Source: an uncultured Bacteroidales bacterium
GTDB lineage: Bacteria > Bacteroidota > Bacteroidia > Bacteroidales > F082
Assembly (NCBI GenBank): GCA_900315175.1
Contig: OMYA01000003.1
Coordinates: 62,001 to 126,000, forward strand
Length of the DNA stretch: 64,000 nucleotides
Reading direction: 5' to 3'
The position numbers were made by a program, and so were the translations under genes. Below, piece after piece: positions 16,718 to 25,863 of the stretch (its first letter is position 1; every line of letters begins with the position of its first letter). Below the pieces are notes generated by a model. The model searched no databases. It was not told the DNA's origin and saw nothing but the letters and a program-made list of their open reading frames with translations.

Positions 16718-17590
16718 ATGAGTAACATTTTACTATGGTCCCTTGTAATTCTGGGAATTTTAGGAGGAGTGGCGGCAGTGATTCTGTTCTTTGTCGCCAA
16801 GAAGTTCAAGGTTGAGGAGAACCCTCTCATCGACGAGGTTGAATCGGTGCTCGCGGGTGCCAACTGCGGTGGCTGCGGTTTTGCCGGTTGCCGTAACTTT
16901 GCCGAGGCTTGTGTTAAAGCTGCTGCTGAGAAACAGAGTCTCTCCGGCTTGAACTGCCCGAGCTCCGACATGTCTAAAGTCGCCGGGTTGCTTGGACTTA
17001 CCGCTACCGTTGCCGAGCCAATGATTGCTGTAGTACGTTGCAACGGTACTTGTGAGAACGCACCATCGAAGGTGCATTATGAAGGAGCCGACATCTGCGG
17101 CTTCGCCAACACCCTCTATGCTGGCGAGAACGGATGTCCTAACGGCTGTCTCGGTTTGGGCGACTGCGTGAAGAAATGCCAGTTCAACGCCCTCCACATC
17201 AACAAAGAGACAGGTCTTCCTGAGGTCGATGAAGACAAATGCGTGGGCTGCGGTGCATGCGCCAAGGCTTGTCCGCGCGGCGTCATCGAGATTCGCGCCA
17301 AGGGAAAGAACAACCGTCGTGTGTATGTGGCGTGCAACAACGTGGAGAAAGGCGCCATCGCGATGAAGAACTGCAAGGTGAGCTGCATCGGCTGCCAGAA
17401 GTGCTTCAAGACCTGTCCTTTCGAGGCCATCGAGATGCGCGGCAACCTCGCCTACATCGACTACACGAAGTGCAAGCAGTGCCGCAAATGCGTAGAGGCC
17501 TGCCCTCGCGGAAGCATCCATGAGGTCAACTTCCCGCCAAGAAAGCCGAAAGAAACTAATGTTGAACAACCAAACGAAAGTAAAGAATAA
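16718..17590 (+). CDS. rnfB: Rnf complex iron-sulfur subunit RnfB
   Basis: Electron-entry subunit of the ferredoxin:NAD+ oxidoreductase (Rnf) that pumps Na+ or H+. The start at 16718 (MSNILLWSL) is taken over an ATG at 16706. An N-terminal helix anchors it. A four-Cys Fe-S site follows (ANCGGCGFAGC and, after it, LNCPSS), then several CxxCxxCxxxCP ferredoxin motifs: GCVKKCQF-type, CVGCGACAKACPRG, CIGCQKCFKTCPFEA and CKQCRKCVEACPRG. The length of 290 residues fits Bacteroidota and clostridial RnfB with extra clusters. It is the first gene of rnfBCDGEA. The gap to rnfC is three bases. Confidence 0.96.
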   Translation: MSNILLWSLVILGILGGVAAVILFFVAKKFKVEENPLIDEVESVLAGANCGGCGFAGCRNFAEACVKAAAEKQSLSGLNCPSSDMSKVAGLLGLTATVAEPMIAVVRCNGTCENAPSKVHYEGADICGFANTLYAGENGCPNGCLGLGDCVKKCQFNALHINKETGLPEVDEDKCVGCGACAKACPRGVIEIRAKGKNNRRVYVACNNVEKGAIAMKNCKVSCIGCQKCFKTCPFEAIEMRGNLAYIDYTKCKQCRKCVEACPRGSIHEVNFPPRKPKETNVEQPNESKE

Positions 17591-17593
17591 CGT

Positions 17594-18943
17594 ATGAATC
17601 CAATTAAGACATTTCCAAAAGGTGGCGTTCATCCGGAAGAAAACAAGCTTTCGTCGGACCAGCCTATCATCACATTTGAGATTCCGAAACAGGTAATCAT
17701 CCCGCTTGGCCAGTGCCTCGGCGCTCCGGCAGAGCCGATAGTCGCTAAAGGCGACAAGGTGAAGGTGGGACAGCTCATCGCCACGGCGAAAGGCTTCATC
17801 AGCGCCAACGTACACTCGTCAGTGAGCGGCACCGTCAACAAGATTGACGAGGTGATGGACCACACAGGCTACCGTAAGCCAGCCATCTTCATCGACGTGG
17901 AAGGCGACGAATGGCTCGAAGGCATCGACACCAGCGACACCTTAGTAAAAGATATCACACTCTCAAGCGAAGAGATTGTTGAACGCATCAAACAGCACGG
18001 CATCGTGGGCCTCGGCGGCGCCACATTCCCGACATACGTCAAGTTGATGATACCAAAGGACAAGAAAGCCGAATACGTCATCATCAACGCAGCGGAATGC
18101 GAGCCTTATCTCACCTGCGACAACAGACTGCTGCTCGAGAAACCATACGAGTTCCTCGTGGGCGTGAAAGTCATCATGAAAGCCGTCAACGCACCTAAAG
18201 GCGTGGTCGGCATCGAGGTCAACAAGATGGAAGCAGCCAAGAAACTCGACGAGATTGTCAAGGGTGACAAGTATTTCGAAGGCATTGAGATTCAGCCGTT
18301 GAAGACAAAATACCCTCAAGGTGGTGAGAAACAGCTCATCAAATCAGTGACAGGACGCGAGGTGCCGTCAGGCAAGCTGCCTATCGAGACAGGCTGCGTC
18401 GTCGTCAACGTGGCTTCAACATTCGCTATTTACGAGGCTGTTCAGAAGAACAAGCCGTTGGTTTACCGTGTTGTCACCGTGACAGGCAAATCTGTCAAGA
18501 AGCCATCGAACTTCCTTACAAGAATCGGCACTCCAGCCAATATGCTCATCGAAGCTGCTGGCGGACTCCCTGAAGACACAGCCAACCTCATCAACGGCGG
18601 CCCTATGATGGGTAAGTCGGTGAGTGTGACGTCATTCCCTACCATCAAAGGAACCTCCGGCATCTTGATGCTCAACGAGAAAGAGGCTCAGCCACGTGAG
18701 GTCAGCAACTGCATCCGTTGCGGCAAGTGCATGCAGGCATGCCCAATGGGACTTGAGCCTTACCTCTTGAACCGTCTCGCACGTCAGAACAACTTCGAGG
18801 AGACAGAGAAACATAATATCATGGACTGCATCGAATGCGGCTCATGCGAGTTCACCTGCCCTGCCAACATACCGCTGGCGGACTACATCCGTTACGGCAA
18901 GACCAAGACAGGACAATTAATACGTTCACGTAATCAGAAATAG
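17594..18943 (+). CDS. rnfC: Rnf complex NADH-side subunit RnfC
   Basis: The peripheral Rnf subunit that binds FMN and NAD(H) and carries two 4Fe-4S clusters. The 449-residue protein starts with the typical KTFPKGGVHPEENK. It has the NADH/FMN-binding region GIVGLGGATFPTYVKL and INAAECEPYLTCDNRLL, and the C-terminal clusters CIRCGKCMQACPMG and CIECGSCEFTCPANI. Order, length and motifs are all normal. It lies between rnfB and rnfD with gaps of 3 and 2 bases, so translation is likely coupled. Confidence 0.97.
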   Translation: MNPIKTFPKGGVHPEENKLSSDQPIITFEIPKQVIIPLGQCLGAPAEPIVAKGDKVKVGQLIATAKGFISANVHSSVSGTVNKIDEVMDHTGYRKPAIFIDVEGDEWLEGIDTSDTLVKDITLSSEEIVERIKQHGIVGLGGATFPTYVKLMIPKDKKAEYVIINAAECEPYLTCDNRLLLEKPYEFLVGVKVIMKAVNAPKGVVGIEVNKMEAAKKLDEIVKGDKYFEGIEIQPLKTKYPQGGEKQLIKSVTGREVPSGKLPIETGCVVVNVASTFAIYEAVQKNKPLVYRVVTVTGKSVKKPSNFLTRIGTPANMLIEAAGGLPEDTANLINGGPMMGKSVSVTSFPTIKGTSGILMLNEKEAQPREVSNCIRCGKCMQACPMGLEPYLLNRLARQNNFEETEKHNIMDCIECGSCEFTCPANIPLADYIRYGKTKTGQLIRSRNQK

Positions 18944-18945
18944 CT

Positions 18946-19929
18946 ATGAATCAGTTGACAATATCAGGTTCTCCGCACGTTCACGGAGACTTAAGCGTAA
19001 AGAAAATAATGTACTCGGTGATTATCGCCCTGTTACCTGCTCTGCTTGTAGCCGTTTATTATTTCGGCTGGTATGCTTTGCGTCTGACCATCGTGTCAGT
19101 TGCAGCCTGCATGCTGACGGAATGGCTCATCCAGAAATATCTCATCAAAGGCCCATTGACCATCAACGACGGCTCAGCTGCCTTGACAGGTCTTTTGCTG
19201 GCTTTCAACGTGCCCGCCAACCTTCCTGTCTGGATGGTCGTCGTGGGCAGCGTGGTTGCAATAGGCATCGCCAAGATGTCGTTCGGCGGCTTGGGTAAGA
19301 ACCCGTTCAACCCGGCATTGGTAGGTCGTGTGTTCATGCTCATCTCCTTCCCTGTCGAGATGACAACATGGCCAAAGGCACAGCCGATTTTCGACGCCGG
19401 ATTCTTCGCCGATGCAGTGACCGGTCCTACCCCATTGAGTCTGTTGAAAGAATCAGGTGCAGGAACACTAGCCAAGTCAGGCGACATGCAGTTTTTGGAC
19501 ATGATCCTTGGCAACCGTGGCGGCGCCTTTGGTGAGGTTTGCGCCATCGCCCTGCTTATCGGTGCGATTTACCTTCTCATCACGAAAATCATCGACATCT
19601 GGACTCCATTGAGCATCCTGCTCACCGTGTTCATTATGACAGGCATCTGCTATCTCGTCGACCCGACACAGTACATCGCCCCTTGGTATCATCTGGTCTA
19701 CGGCGGTCTCATCCTTGGCGCCTTCTTCATGGCGACAGATATGGTGACATCACCAATGACCACCCCTGGCAAGATTATTTTCGGCATCGGCATAGGTGCT
19801 ATCACAGTCATCATACGTCTTTGGGGACAATATCCAGAAGGTGTTTCGTTTGCAATCCTTATCATGAACGCCGTTGTGCCGCTCATCAACAAGGGTTTCA
19901 AACCAAAACGTTTCGGAGTTGTTAAATAA
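18946..19929 (+). CDS. rnfD: Rnf complex membrane subunit RnfD (variant flavinylation motif)
   Basis: A membrane subunit of Rnf related to NqrB. The 327-residue protein has about nine to ten helices and begins ISGSPHVHGDLSVKKIMYSV, a family start. The covalent FMN site normally reads (S/T)GAT. Here the sequence is DAVTGPTPL, with Thr162 preceded by Pro161 instead of Ala. The surrounding ADAV and TPLSLLK are typical. Whether ApbE-type flavin transferase still modifies this Thr cannot be read from the sequence. NPFNPALVGRVF and FFMATDMVTSPMTTPGKI are further RnfD landmarks. Confidence 0.95.
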   Translation: MNQLTISGSPHVHGDLSVKKIMYSVIIALLPALLVAVYYFGWYALRLTIVSVAACMLTEWLIQKYLIKGPLTINDGSAALTGLLLAFNVPANLPVWMVVVGSVVAIGIAKMSFGGLGKNPFNPALVGRVFMLISFPVEMTTWPKAQPIFDAGFFADAVTGPTPLSLLKESGAGTLAKSGDMQFLDMILGNRGGAFGEVCAIALLIGAIYLLITKIIDIWTPLSILLTVFIMTGICYLVDPTQYIAPWYHLVYGGLILGAFFMATDMVTSPMTTPGKIIFGIGIGAITVIIRLWGQYPEGVSFAILIMNAVVPLINKGFKPKRFGVVK

Positions 19930-19955
19930 TTGTTGAATCTTAAATTTTGAAAATT

Positions 19956-20540
19956 ATGGCAAAGAAAGAATCAACATTAAAAAATATGCTCATAGCCTTG
20001 ATGGTCATCACCATCGTATCAGGCGGAGTGCTCGGCTTCATCTATGGTTTGACAAAGCCAGCTATTGATAAAGTTGAAGAAAATAAGAACATTAAGGCTA
20101 TCAACGAGGTTTTGAAGACCGATGTGGCTATTGCGACTACAGAAGCGAAGGTCATTGAAGATTTGACATACAACCTCGCATACGACGCTGACGGCAACTT
20201 CATCGGAGCGGCTGTCAAGACATATTCGATGAACGGTTTTGGTGGCAAGGTCGAGCTCATGGTCGGCATGCTGCAAAACGGTATTATTAATAAGGTGTCG
20301 GTTTTATCACAGGCTGAGACCCCTGGTCTGGGCGCTAACATGGTGAACGACAAGTTCAAAGGTCAGTTTGATGGCAAAGACCCGAAAGCTTTCAGCCTCA
20401 AGGTGAAGAAAGACGGCGGTGATGTCGATGCTATCACAGCTGCCACAATAAGTTCGAGAGCCGTTGCAGAAGCCATCAAGAAGGCTGCCGACGGTTTCGA
20501 GGCTAACAAAGACCAATTCTTGAAAGGAGGAAAACAATGA
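19956..20540 (+). CDS. rnfG: Rnf complex FMN-binding subunit RnfG
   Basis: A periplasm-facing subunit with covalently bound FMN, related to NqrC. The start at 19956 ([10 protein letters not shown]) follows two in-frame codons after a TTG. One N-terminal helix precedes the FMN-binding domain. Its flavinylation motif is DAITAATIS, with Thr164 as the candidate acceptor; Ala replaces the usual Gly. [17 protein letters not shown] is the conserved 'TPGLG' segment. Length, about 194 residues, is normal. No apbE gene is in the window, so the flavin transferase must be encoded elsewhere. A strong AGGAGG ribosome site near its 3' end serves rnfE. Confidence 0.95.
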   Translation: MAKKESTLKNMLIALMVITIVSGGVLGFIYGLTKPAIDKVEENKNIKAINEVLKTDVAIATTEAKVIEDLTYNLAYDADGNFIGAAVKTYSMNGFGGKVELMVGMLQNGIINKVSVLSQAETPGLGANMVNDKFKGQFDGKDPKAFSLKVKKDGGDVDAITAATISSRAVAEAIKKAADGFEANKDQFLKGGKQ

Positions 20541-21127
20541 GTAACTGGAAAACTTTCACCAAAGGACTTATCAAGGAAAACCCTATTCTCGTCCTTTTGT
20601 TAGGATGCTGTCCTACTCTCGCCACAACGACGAGTGCCATCAACGGCATGTCGATGGGTCTTGCGACAACATTCGTTTTGATAATGTCGAATTTAGTAAT
20701 CTCATTATTGAAGAACTTCATTCCCGACAAGGTGAGAATCCCTTGCTTCATCGTGGTAATCGCCTCGTTTGTGACTGTGGTTCAGCTGATTATGCAGGCA
20801 TACGTGCCGGATATCTACGAGACATTAGGTCTTTTCATCCCGCTCATCGTGGTGAACTGTATCGTTCTCGGACGTGCTGAGGCATTCGCTTCAAAGAATC
20901 CTGTTTGGCCATCAATCCTCGACGGCGCAGGCATGGGCTTAGGTTTCACCTTCGCCTTGACGGTTCTCGGCTCGATTCGTGAGATCCTTGGCAGCGGAAG
21001 CATCTTCAACTTCAGATTTTTACCTGAAGACGCACAGACGATACTCATCTTCGTGCTTGCTCCTGGAGCTTTCATCGCTTTGGGTTATCTCATCGCAATA
21101 GTCAACAGATTAAAGAAAACTAAATAA
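20537..21127 (+). CDS. rnfE: Rnf complex membrane subunit RnfE
   Basis: A 196-residue integral membrane subunit related to NqrD, with six predicted helices. RnfE and RnfA together form the ion path and hold a shared Fe-S site in the membrane. Typical sequence includes [29 protein letters not shown] and [19 protein letters not shown]. The start overlaps the rnfG stop by four bases (ATGA). It follows a full Shine-Dalgarno sequence (AGGAGG), uncommon in Bacteroidota, which suggests strong coupled translation. Confidence 0.96.
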   Translation: MSNWKTFTKGLIKENPILVLLLGCCPTLATTTSAINGMSMGLATTFVLIMSNLVISLLKNFIPDKVRIPCFIVVIASFVTVVQLIMQAYVPDIYETLGLFIPLIVVNCIVLGRAEAFASKNPVWPSILDGAGMGLGFTFALTVLGSIREILGSGSIFNFRFLPEDAQTILIFVLAPGAFIALGYLIAIVNRLKKTK

Positions 21128-21136
21128 CGTAGTGCC

Positions 21137-21721
21137 ATGAAAATCATAATCATTCTTATATCGACAATATTTGTCAACAACGTCATATTGGCGCAGTTTC
21201 TTGGAATATGTCCTTTCTTAGGCACTTCCAAGAAGACATCCACCGCTGTTGGTATGGGTGCGGCCGTTATCTTCGTGCTCGTGCTCGCCACTTTGGTGAC
21301 ATACCTTTTAAACAAATACGTCCTTGTGGCTCACGGATTGGAGTTCCTTCAGACGATAGCGTTTATCTTGGTCATCGCCGCCTTGGTGCAGATGGTCGAG
21401 ATTATCTTGAAGAAAATCAGTCCATCACTTTACACCGCATTGGGCGTGTTTTTACCTTTGATTACCACTAACTGCTGCGTTCTCGGCGTCTCTTTGAAGG
21501 TCGTCGGTGAAGGCTTCATTTACGGCAACAACGTCGGAGAGGCAGTCATCTACGCAGCCGGCATCGCAATCGGTTTCGCAGTGGCATTGATAATCTTCTC
21601 TGGCATTCGCGAACATATCGATCTCATGGAGGCACCTGAAGGCACCAAAGGGACACCTATCGCACTGATCACTGCCGGTATCCTCGCTATGGCTTTCATG
21701 GGATTCGGCGGTCTTGTATAG
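21137..21721 (+). CDS. rnfA: Rnf complex membrane subunit RnfA
   Basis: A 194-residue integral membrane subunit related to NqrE, with six helices. The landmarks are ISTIFVNNVILAQFLGICPFLGTSKK, with the conserved Cys of the intramembrane Fe-S site, and LPLITTNCCVLGVSLKVVGEG with a second Cys pair. It is the last of the rnf genes. The next gene, a secreted peptidase, starts 26 bases after its stop, and I see no terminator or promoter box in the gap. Confidence 0.96.
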   Translation: MKIIIILISTIFVNNVILAQFLGICPFLGTSKKTSTAVGMGAAVIFVLVLATLVTYLLNKYVLVAHGLEFLQTIAFILVIAALVQMVEIILKKISPSLYTALGVFLPLITTNCCVLGVSLKVVGEGFIYGNNVGEAVIYAAGIAIGFAVALIIFSGIREHIDLMEAPEGTKGTPIALITAGILAMAFMGFGGLV

Positions 21722-21747
21722 AATACTGACTAATTATAAATCTAAAA

Positions 21748-24700
21748 ATGAAAAAAATCAATTTACGCAACTTGCTTTGCTTGGCACTGATGATGCTTGG
21801 CATTGCAGCAAATGCTCAGGAAGTCCGCACCTTCCAGTTCAATCACACGGGAAAGACAGGTTTTAAGATGACTGAGCAGACGAGAGGCAATGTAGCCCTC
21901 TCATACTCTATCGATGAGATGAGTCTCGCCTCCTTCAATTATGAAGGTGAAGAGATGCAGACCATCGGCATCGCAGACATCAGCCTTCCTAACGCCAAAG
22001 GCATGCCTAACGTCCCAAGTTACAGCCGCACCATCGCTATCCCACAGGGCGCTCAGGCAGTGCTTCATGTGAGAAGCTATGAGCAGCAGGTGATTTCCAA
22101 CGTTAACGTGGAGCCTTCATTAGGTATCCAGGCTGAGGACGAAGAACCTAACACAGATTACACTAAAGACACTGAGGTTTATACTGAAAACGCTTTCTAT
22201 CCTGCAGAGTTTGCAAGCATTAGCGCACCTGCCAAGATGCGTGGTGTCGATATCGTGACCGTCAGCGTCAATCCTGTCAGATTCAACCCTGTCACAAAAG
22301 AAGCCATCGTCTATCACAACATTGAGATGGAGGTTGAATTTGTCGGCGGCAACGGCCAATTTGGTGACAACCGCCTGCGTTCACCTTATTTCGACCCTAT
22401 CCTCGCTCAAAACATCATGAACTACAACTCATTGCCAGTCATCGACTATGAGGCAAGAATGCAGCAGTGGCTTCGTGATATCGAAGATGGCGCCGAATAC
22501 GTCATCGTCATCCCTAACAACGACGACTTCTTAGCACCGGCACAGCGTCTGAAAGAATATCGCAAACAGCAAGGTATTATCACCGAAATCGTACGTCTCG
22601 ATGAGATGCCTGCCACAACAACGCAACAGATGAAAGAATGGTTCCATAATGCATACAACACTTGGAGTATCGCTCCGGTTGCAGTGCTTCTTTTCGGTGA
22701 CCATAACGTCAACATGGCACAAGGTATCCCTGCCATCGTGGTTCCTCATCCATACCCTAGCAGTTCGACATGTATCACCGACAACCAGTATGCCGACGTT
22801 GACGGTGACCTGCTCCCGGAGATGGTGTTTTCCCGTCTGGTTGCAGCCAACGGCACAGAAGCTGCCATGATGGCCGACAAGCAGATTGAATATGAATACA
22901 CCAATCCTAACATGGATCCTGCATTCTACGCCAGCCCTATAACAGCTTTAGGATGGCAGACAGTACGTTGGTTCCAGCTCTGCTCTGAGGTCTTCGGCGG
23001 TTATATGCGCAGCCATGGTTACACGCCACAGCGTATCAACTGCATCTATGAAGGCACCCCTGGCACACAATGGTCAACAGCACAGAACACCCCACAAGTT
23101 GTATCATATTTCGGACCTAACGGAACAAACTATATCCCGGCATCTCCTCAAGAGATGGGCGGCTGGACAGGTGGCACACCTCAACAGGTTGTTAACGCTG
23201 TCAATAACGGCGCCTTCTGGGTACAGCACCGCGACCACGGCCTTAATGAAGGTTGGGGCGAGCCGGCAGTGCGTAACAACCACGTCGATCAGATGAACAA
23301 CGTCGGCAAAATGCCTTTCGTTATGTCAATCAATTGCCAGACTGGTATGTTTAACTACACCGGTTCTGGAGGTAACTGCTTCACTGAGAAATGGATGCGT
23401 CGCACCTTCAACGGTCAGAACGCTGGTGCTGTAGGCGTCCTCTCTCCTACCGAGGTCTCTTACTCATTCGTCAACGACGCCTTCGTCTGGGGTGTTTACG
23501 ACCAGTTTGACCCTAACTTCATGCCGACATTACCGAACAACACCAACACTCCTGCATACGAATACAGAGGCAACTGGCGTCCGGCATTCGGCAACGTGGC
23601 CGGTAAATACTTCCTCTATGAGACATCATGGCCTTACAACACTGACGACAAAGACATCACCTACATCATGTTCACCGCACACTGCGACGCTTTCTTGCGT
23701 ATCTACACTCAGGTACCTGAAACTATGGCAGTGCAACATCAGAACGTACAGCTTGCCGGTTTGAACACAGTACAAATCACAGCCCCGGAAGGCTCAGTAA
23801 TAGCTTTGACAAAAGGTGAAGGTGAGAACCTTGAAATTGTCGCTGTGGCAACAGCTACCGGCAACATCCAGAACATCGCCATTGAGCCTCAGGTACCGCC
23901 TACAATGCTCCACCTCACAGTAACAGCTCAGGATTACCTGCGCTATGAAGCTGACATCGAAGTGATTCCAGCTGCAGGACCATACATCGTCATCGACAAC
24001 TATGAACTCGGCCATCAGGCTACACAGCTCAACTTTGGTGACAATGCATCATTAGATATCCAGCTCAAAAACGTGGGTAACTCACAAGCCGCTGCTGGTA
24101 CAATGACGTTGACAACAGATTCAGAGTATGTGACAATCACCAACGGCACCGCCGACTTCACAGCTCTCAGCTCAAATGCAACTATCAACCTCATTGACGC
24201 CTTCACATTCACCGTGTCGAACGCAATTCCTAATAAGACGGGCATCGATTTTGTCGTCTCAATAAACAGTGGTTCCGACACTTACGAGAATCACATCTCG
24301 ATTAAAGCTTATGCTCCAAGCTTTAAAATCGGTGACATGACAATAACCGAACTCGACGGTAACGGCAACGGACGTCTTGACCCAGGCGAGACAGTCAGAT
24401 TTGGTTTCTCAGTGAAGAATAATGGTAATGCCAACTCAAATTTAGTCAACGCATTACTTACCATGAACAATCCGTACTTACAGATTTTGTCATCAAGTGC
24501 CGTATCTGTTGAAGCAGTTGAAGCCGGTGCGACACAAAGCTTCAATTACGATGTTTATGTCAACAGCGCTCCTGCAGGGACATCAGCGGCATTCAATTTA
24601 TCTGTGATTTCAGGCGTTTACACCGATGAAAAAGACTTTTCGAAAAAGATTGGTCTCAATGTTGAAGACTTCGAATCCGGAGAGTTCAACACCGCACTTT

Positions 24701-25851
24701 GGACCAACGATTTGCCGCATCCATGGACATTCGTGACAAATGACCCATATGAAGGTATTTATTGTGTAAAATCAGGACAAATCGGTGATAATCAGGAAAC
24801 TGTTTTGAGTTTGAATTATGAAGTCGGCGAGCCTGATTCTATCGCATTCTACTACAAAGTGTCGTCAGAAGGAAGCTACGACAAGCTCATATTCTATATC
24901 GACAATGTTTCACAGGGCGAATGGTCGGGCACGGTCGCATGGACAAGAGCACAATATCCTGTGACACCAGGCGATCACACCTTCAAATGGAAATACCAGA
25001 AAGACACCAGTGTGTCATCCGGTAGCGACTGCTGCTGGATAGATTTCGTGATCCTTCCTGCCGACAGAAGCCTCAACGTGAGCGCAGGTCTCGACATCAA
25101 CCTTTGCGAAGATGAGAACGCTCAGCTCTTAGGTTTCGCTTCTAACCAGACATCAGTTGAATGGACAACAGCCGGCGACGGCACATTCAGCGACGCTGCA
25201 ATCCTTGAACCAGTGTATACTCCTGGCACTCAAGATATTGCAAACGGAAGCGTAACACTTACCTTAACAGGTCACCAAGGCACTGAAATGATGGCAGATG
25301 ACATGGTCATCACATTCGTGAACGAACCAGTTGCCTCATACGAAGAGTTGTACACCGCATTCACGACAGATCCTATAGACATCTCTGTGGAAATCGAGAA
25401 CCTTGGCAACTTCAACGGTTGGACAACAGATGGAACGGGTAGCTTCTCTAATCCGTTCGCTTTGCAGACGGTCTACACCCCTTCAGAGCAAGACTATGAA
25501 CGTGGCGATATCAACCTTGACTTCCAGTATACCGGTTGCGGATATAAAGTTTACAACGGCTCTATCCGTATCCACTTCTCGAAAGACGGCGTTGACACAC
25601 CTAAAGAGGCTAAGTTGAGCATCCATCCTAACCCGACGAACGACGTTCTCAACATCTCAATCGCCAATATCTCATCAGATATCCAGATTTTGATTTACAA
25701 CTCTGTCGGTCAGGTGGTTTACATGAAGAGTGAAAACGTTGAATACGGATTGGACACTACACTTGACCTTAACGACCTTTCTTCAGGCACCTACATCCTT
25801 CAGGTTAGAAGCGACGTTAATGTCTGGACAAAGAAAGTTATAAAGAAATAG
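21748..25851 (+). CDS. Gingipain-like C25 cysteine peptidase with type IX sorting domain
   Basis: A 1367-residue secreted peptidase of family C25 (gingipain fold). A signal peptide (LLCLALMMLGIAANAQ) is followed by a propeptide-like domain to about residue 240. The peptidase domain starts EYVIVIPNNDDFLAPAQRLKEYR and has the catalytic His497 in QHRDHG and Cys530 in SINCQTG. The 33-residue spacing equals that known for gingipains. Immunoglobulin-like modules and a 'DFESGEFN...W' carbohydrate-binding-like module follow. The C-terminal type A sorting domain (HPNPTNDVLNISI to the Lys-rich end) marks it for type IX secretion. It sits between the rnf operon and a CPA2 antiporter, an unexpected place for a secreted enzyme. 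Substrate preference is not predictable. Confidence 0.9.
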   Translation: MKKINLRNLLCLALMMLGIAANAQEVRTFQFNHTGKTGFKMTEQTRGNVALSYSIDEMSLASFNYEGEEMQTIGIADISLPNAKGMPNVPSYSRTIAIPQGAQAVLHVRSYEQQVISNVNVEPSLGIQAEDEEPNTDYTKDTEVYTENAFYPAEFASISAPAKMRGVDIVTVSVNPVRFNPVTKEAIVYHNIEMEVEFVGGNGQFGDNRLRSPYFDPILAQNIMNYNSLPVIDYEARMQQWLRDIEDGAEYVIVIPNNDDFLAPAQRLKEYRKQQGIITEIVRLDEMPATTTQQMKEWFHNAYNTWSIAPVAVLLFGDHNVNMAQGIPAIVVPHPYPSSSTCITDNQYADVDGDLLPEMVFSRLVAANGTEAAMMADKQIEYEYTNPNMDPAFYASPITALGWQTVRWFQLCSEVFGGYMRSHGYTPQRINCIYEGTPGTQWSTAQNTPQVVSYFGPNGTNYIPASPQEMGGWTGGTPQQVVNAVNNGAFWVQHRDHGLNEGWGEPAVRNNHVDQMNNVGKMPFVMSINCQTGMFNYTGSGGNCFTEKWMRRTFNGQNAGAVGVLSPTEVSYSFVNDAFVWGVYDQFDPNFMPTLPNNTNTPAYEYRGNWRPAFGNVAGKYFLYETSWPYNTDDKDITYIMFTAHCDAFLRIYTQVPETMAVQHQNVQLAGLNTVQITAPEGSVIALTKGEGENLEIVAVATATGNIQNIAIEPQVPPTMLHLTVTAQDYLRYEADIEVIPAAGPYIVIDNYELGHQATQLNFGDNASLDIQLKNVGNSQAAAGTMTLTTDSEYVTITNGTADFTALSSNATINLIDAFTFTVSNAIPNKTGIDFVVSINSGSDTYENHISIKAYAPSFKIGDMTITELDGNGNGRLDPGETVRFGFSVKNNGNANSNLVNALLTMNNPYLQILSSSAVSVEAVEAGATQSFNYDVYVNSAPAGTSAAFNLSVISGVYTDEKDFSKKIGLNVEDFESGEFNTALWTNDLPHPWTFVTNDPYEGIYCVKSGQIGDNQETVLSLNYEVGEPDSIAFYYKVSSEGSYDKLIFYIDNVSQGEWSGTVAWTRAQYPVTPGDHTFKWKYQKDTSVSSGSDCCWIDFVILPADRSLNVSAGLDINLCEDENAQLLGFASNQTSVEWTTAGDGTFSDAAILEPVYTPGTQDIANGSVTLTLTGHQGTEMMADDMVITFVNEPVASYEELYTAFTTDPIDISVEIENLGNFNGWTTDGTGSFSNPFALQTVYTPSEQDYERGDINLDFQYTGCGYKVYNGSIRIHFSKDGVDTPKEAKLSIHPNPTNDVLNISIANISSDIQILIYNSVGQVVYMKSENVEYGLDTTLDLNDLSSGTYILQVRSDVNVWTKKVIKK

Positions 25852-25863
25852 TTTTTTAAGCAA

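Noticed and set aside
16760..17815. Long minus-strand reading frame (351 codons) across rnfB/rnfC
   Set aside because: It is antisense to two certain genes with full Fe-S motifs and has a low-complexity composition (Ala/His/Asp-rich). It reflects GC bias at codon positions.
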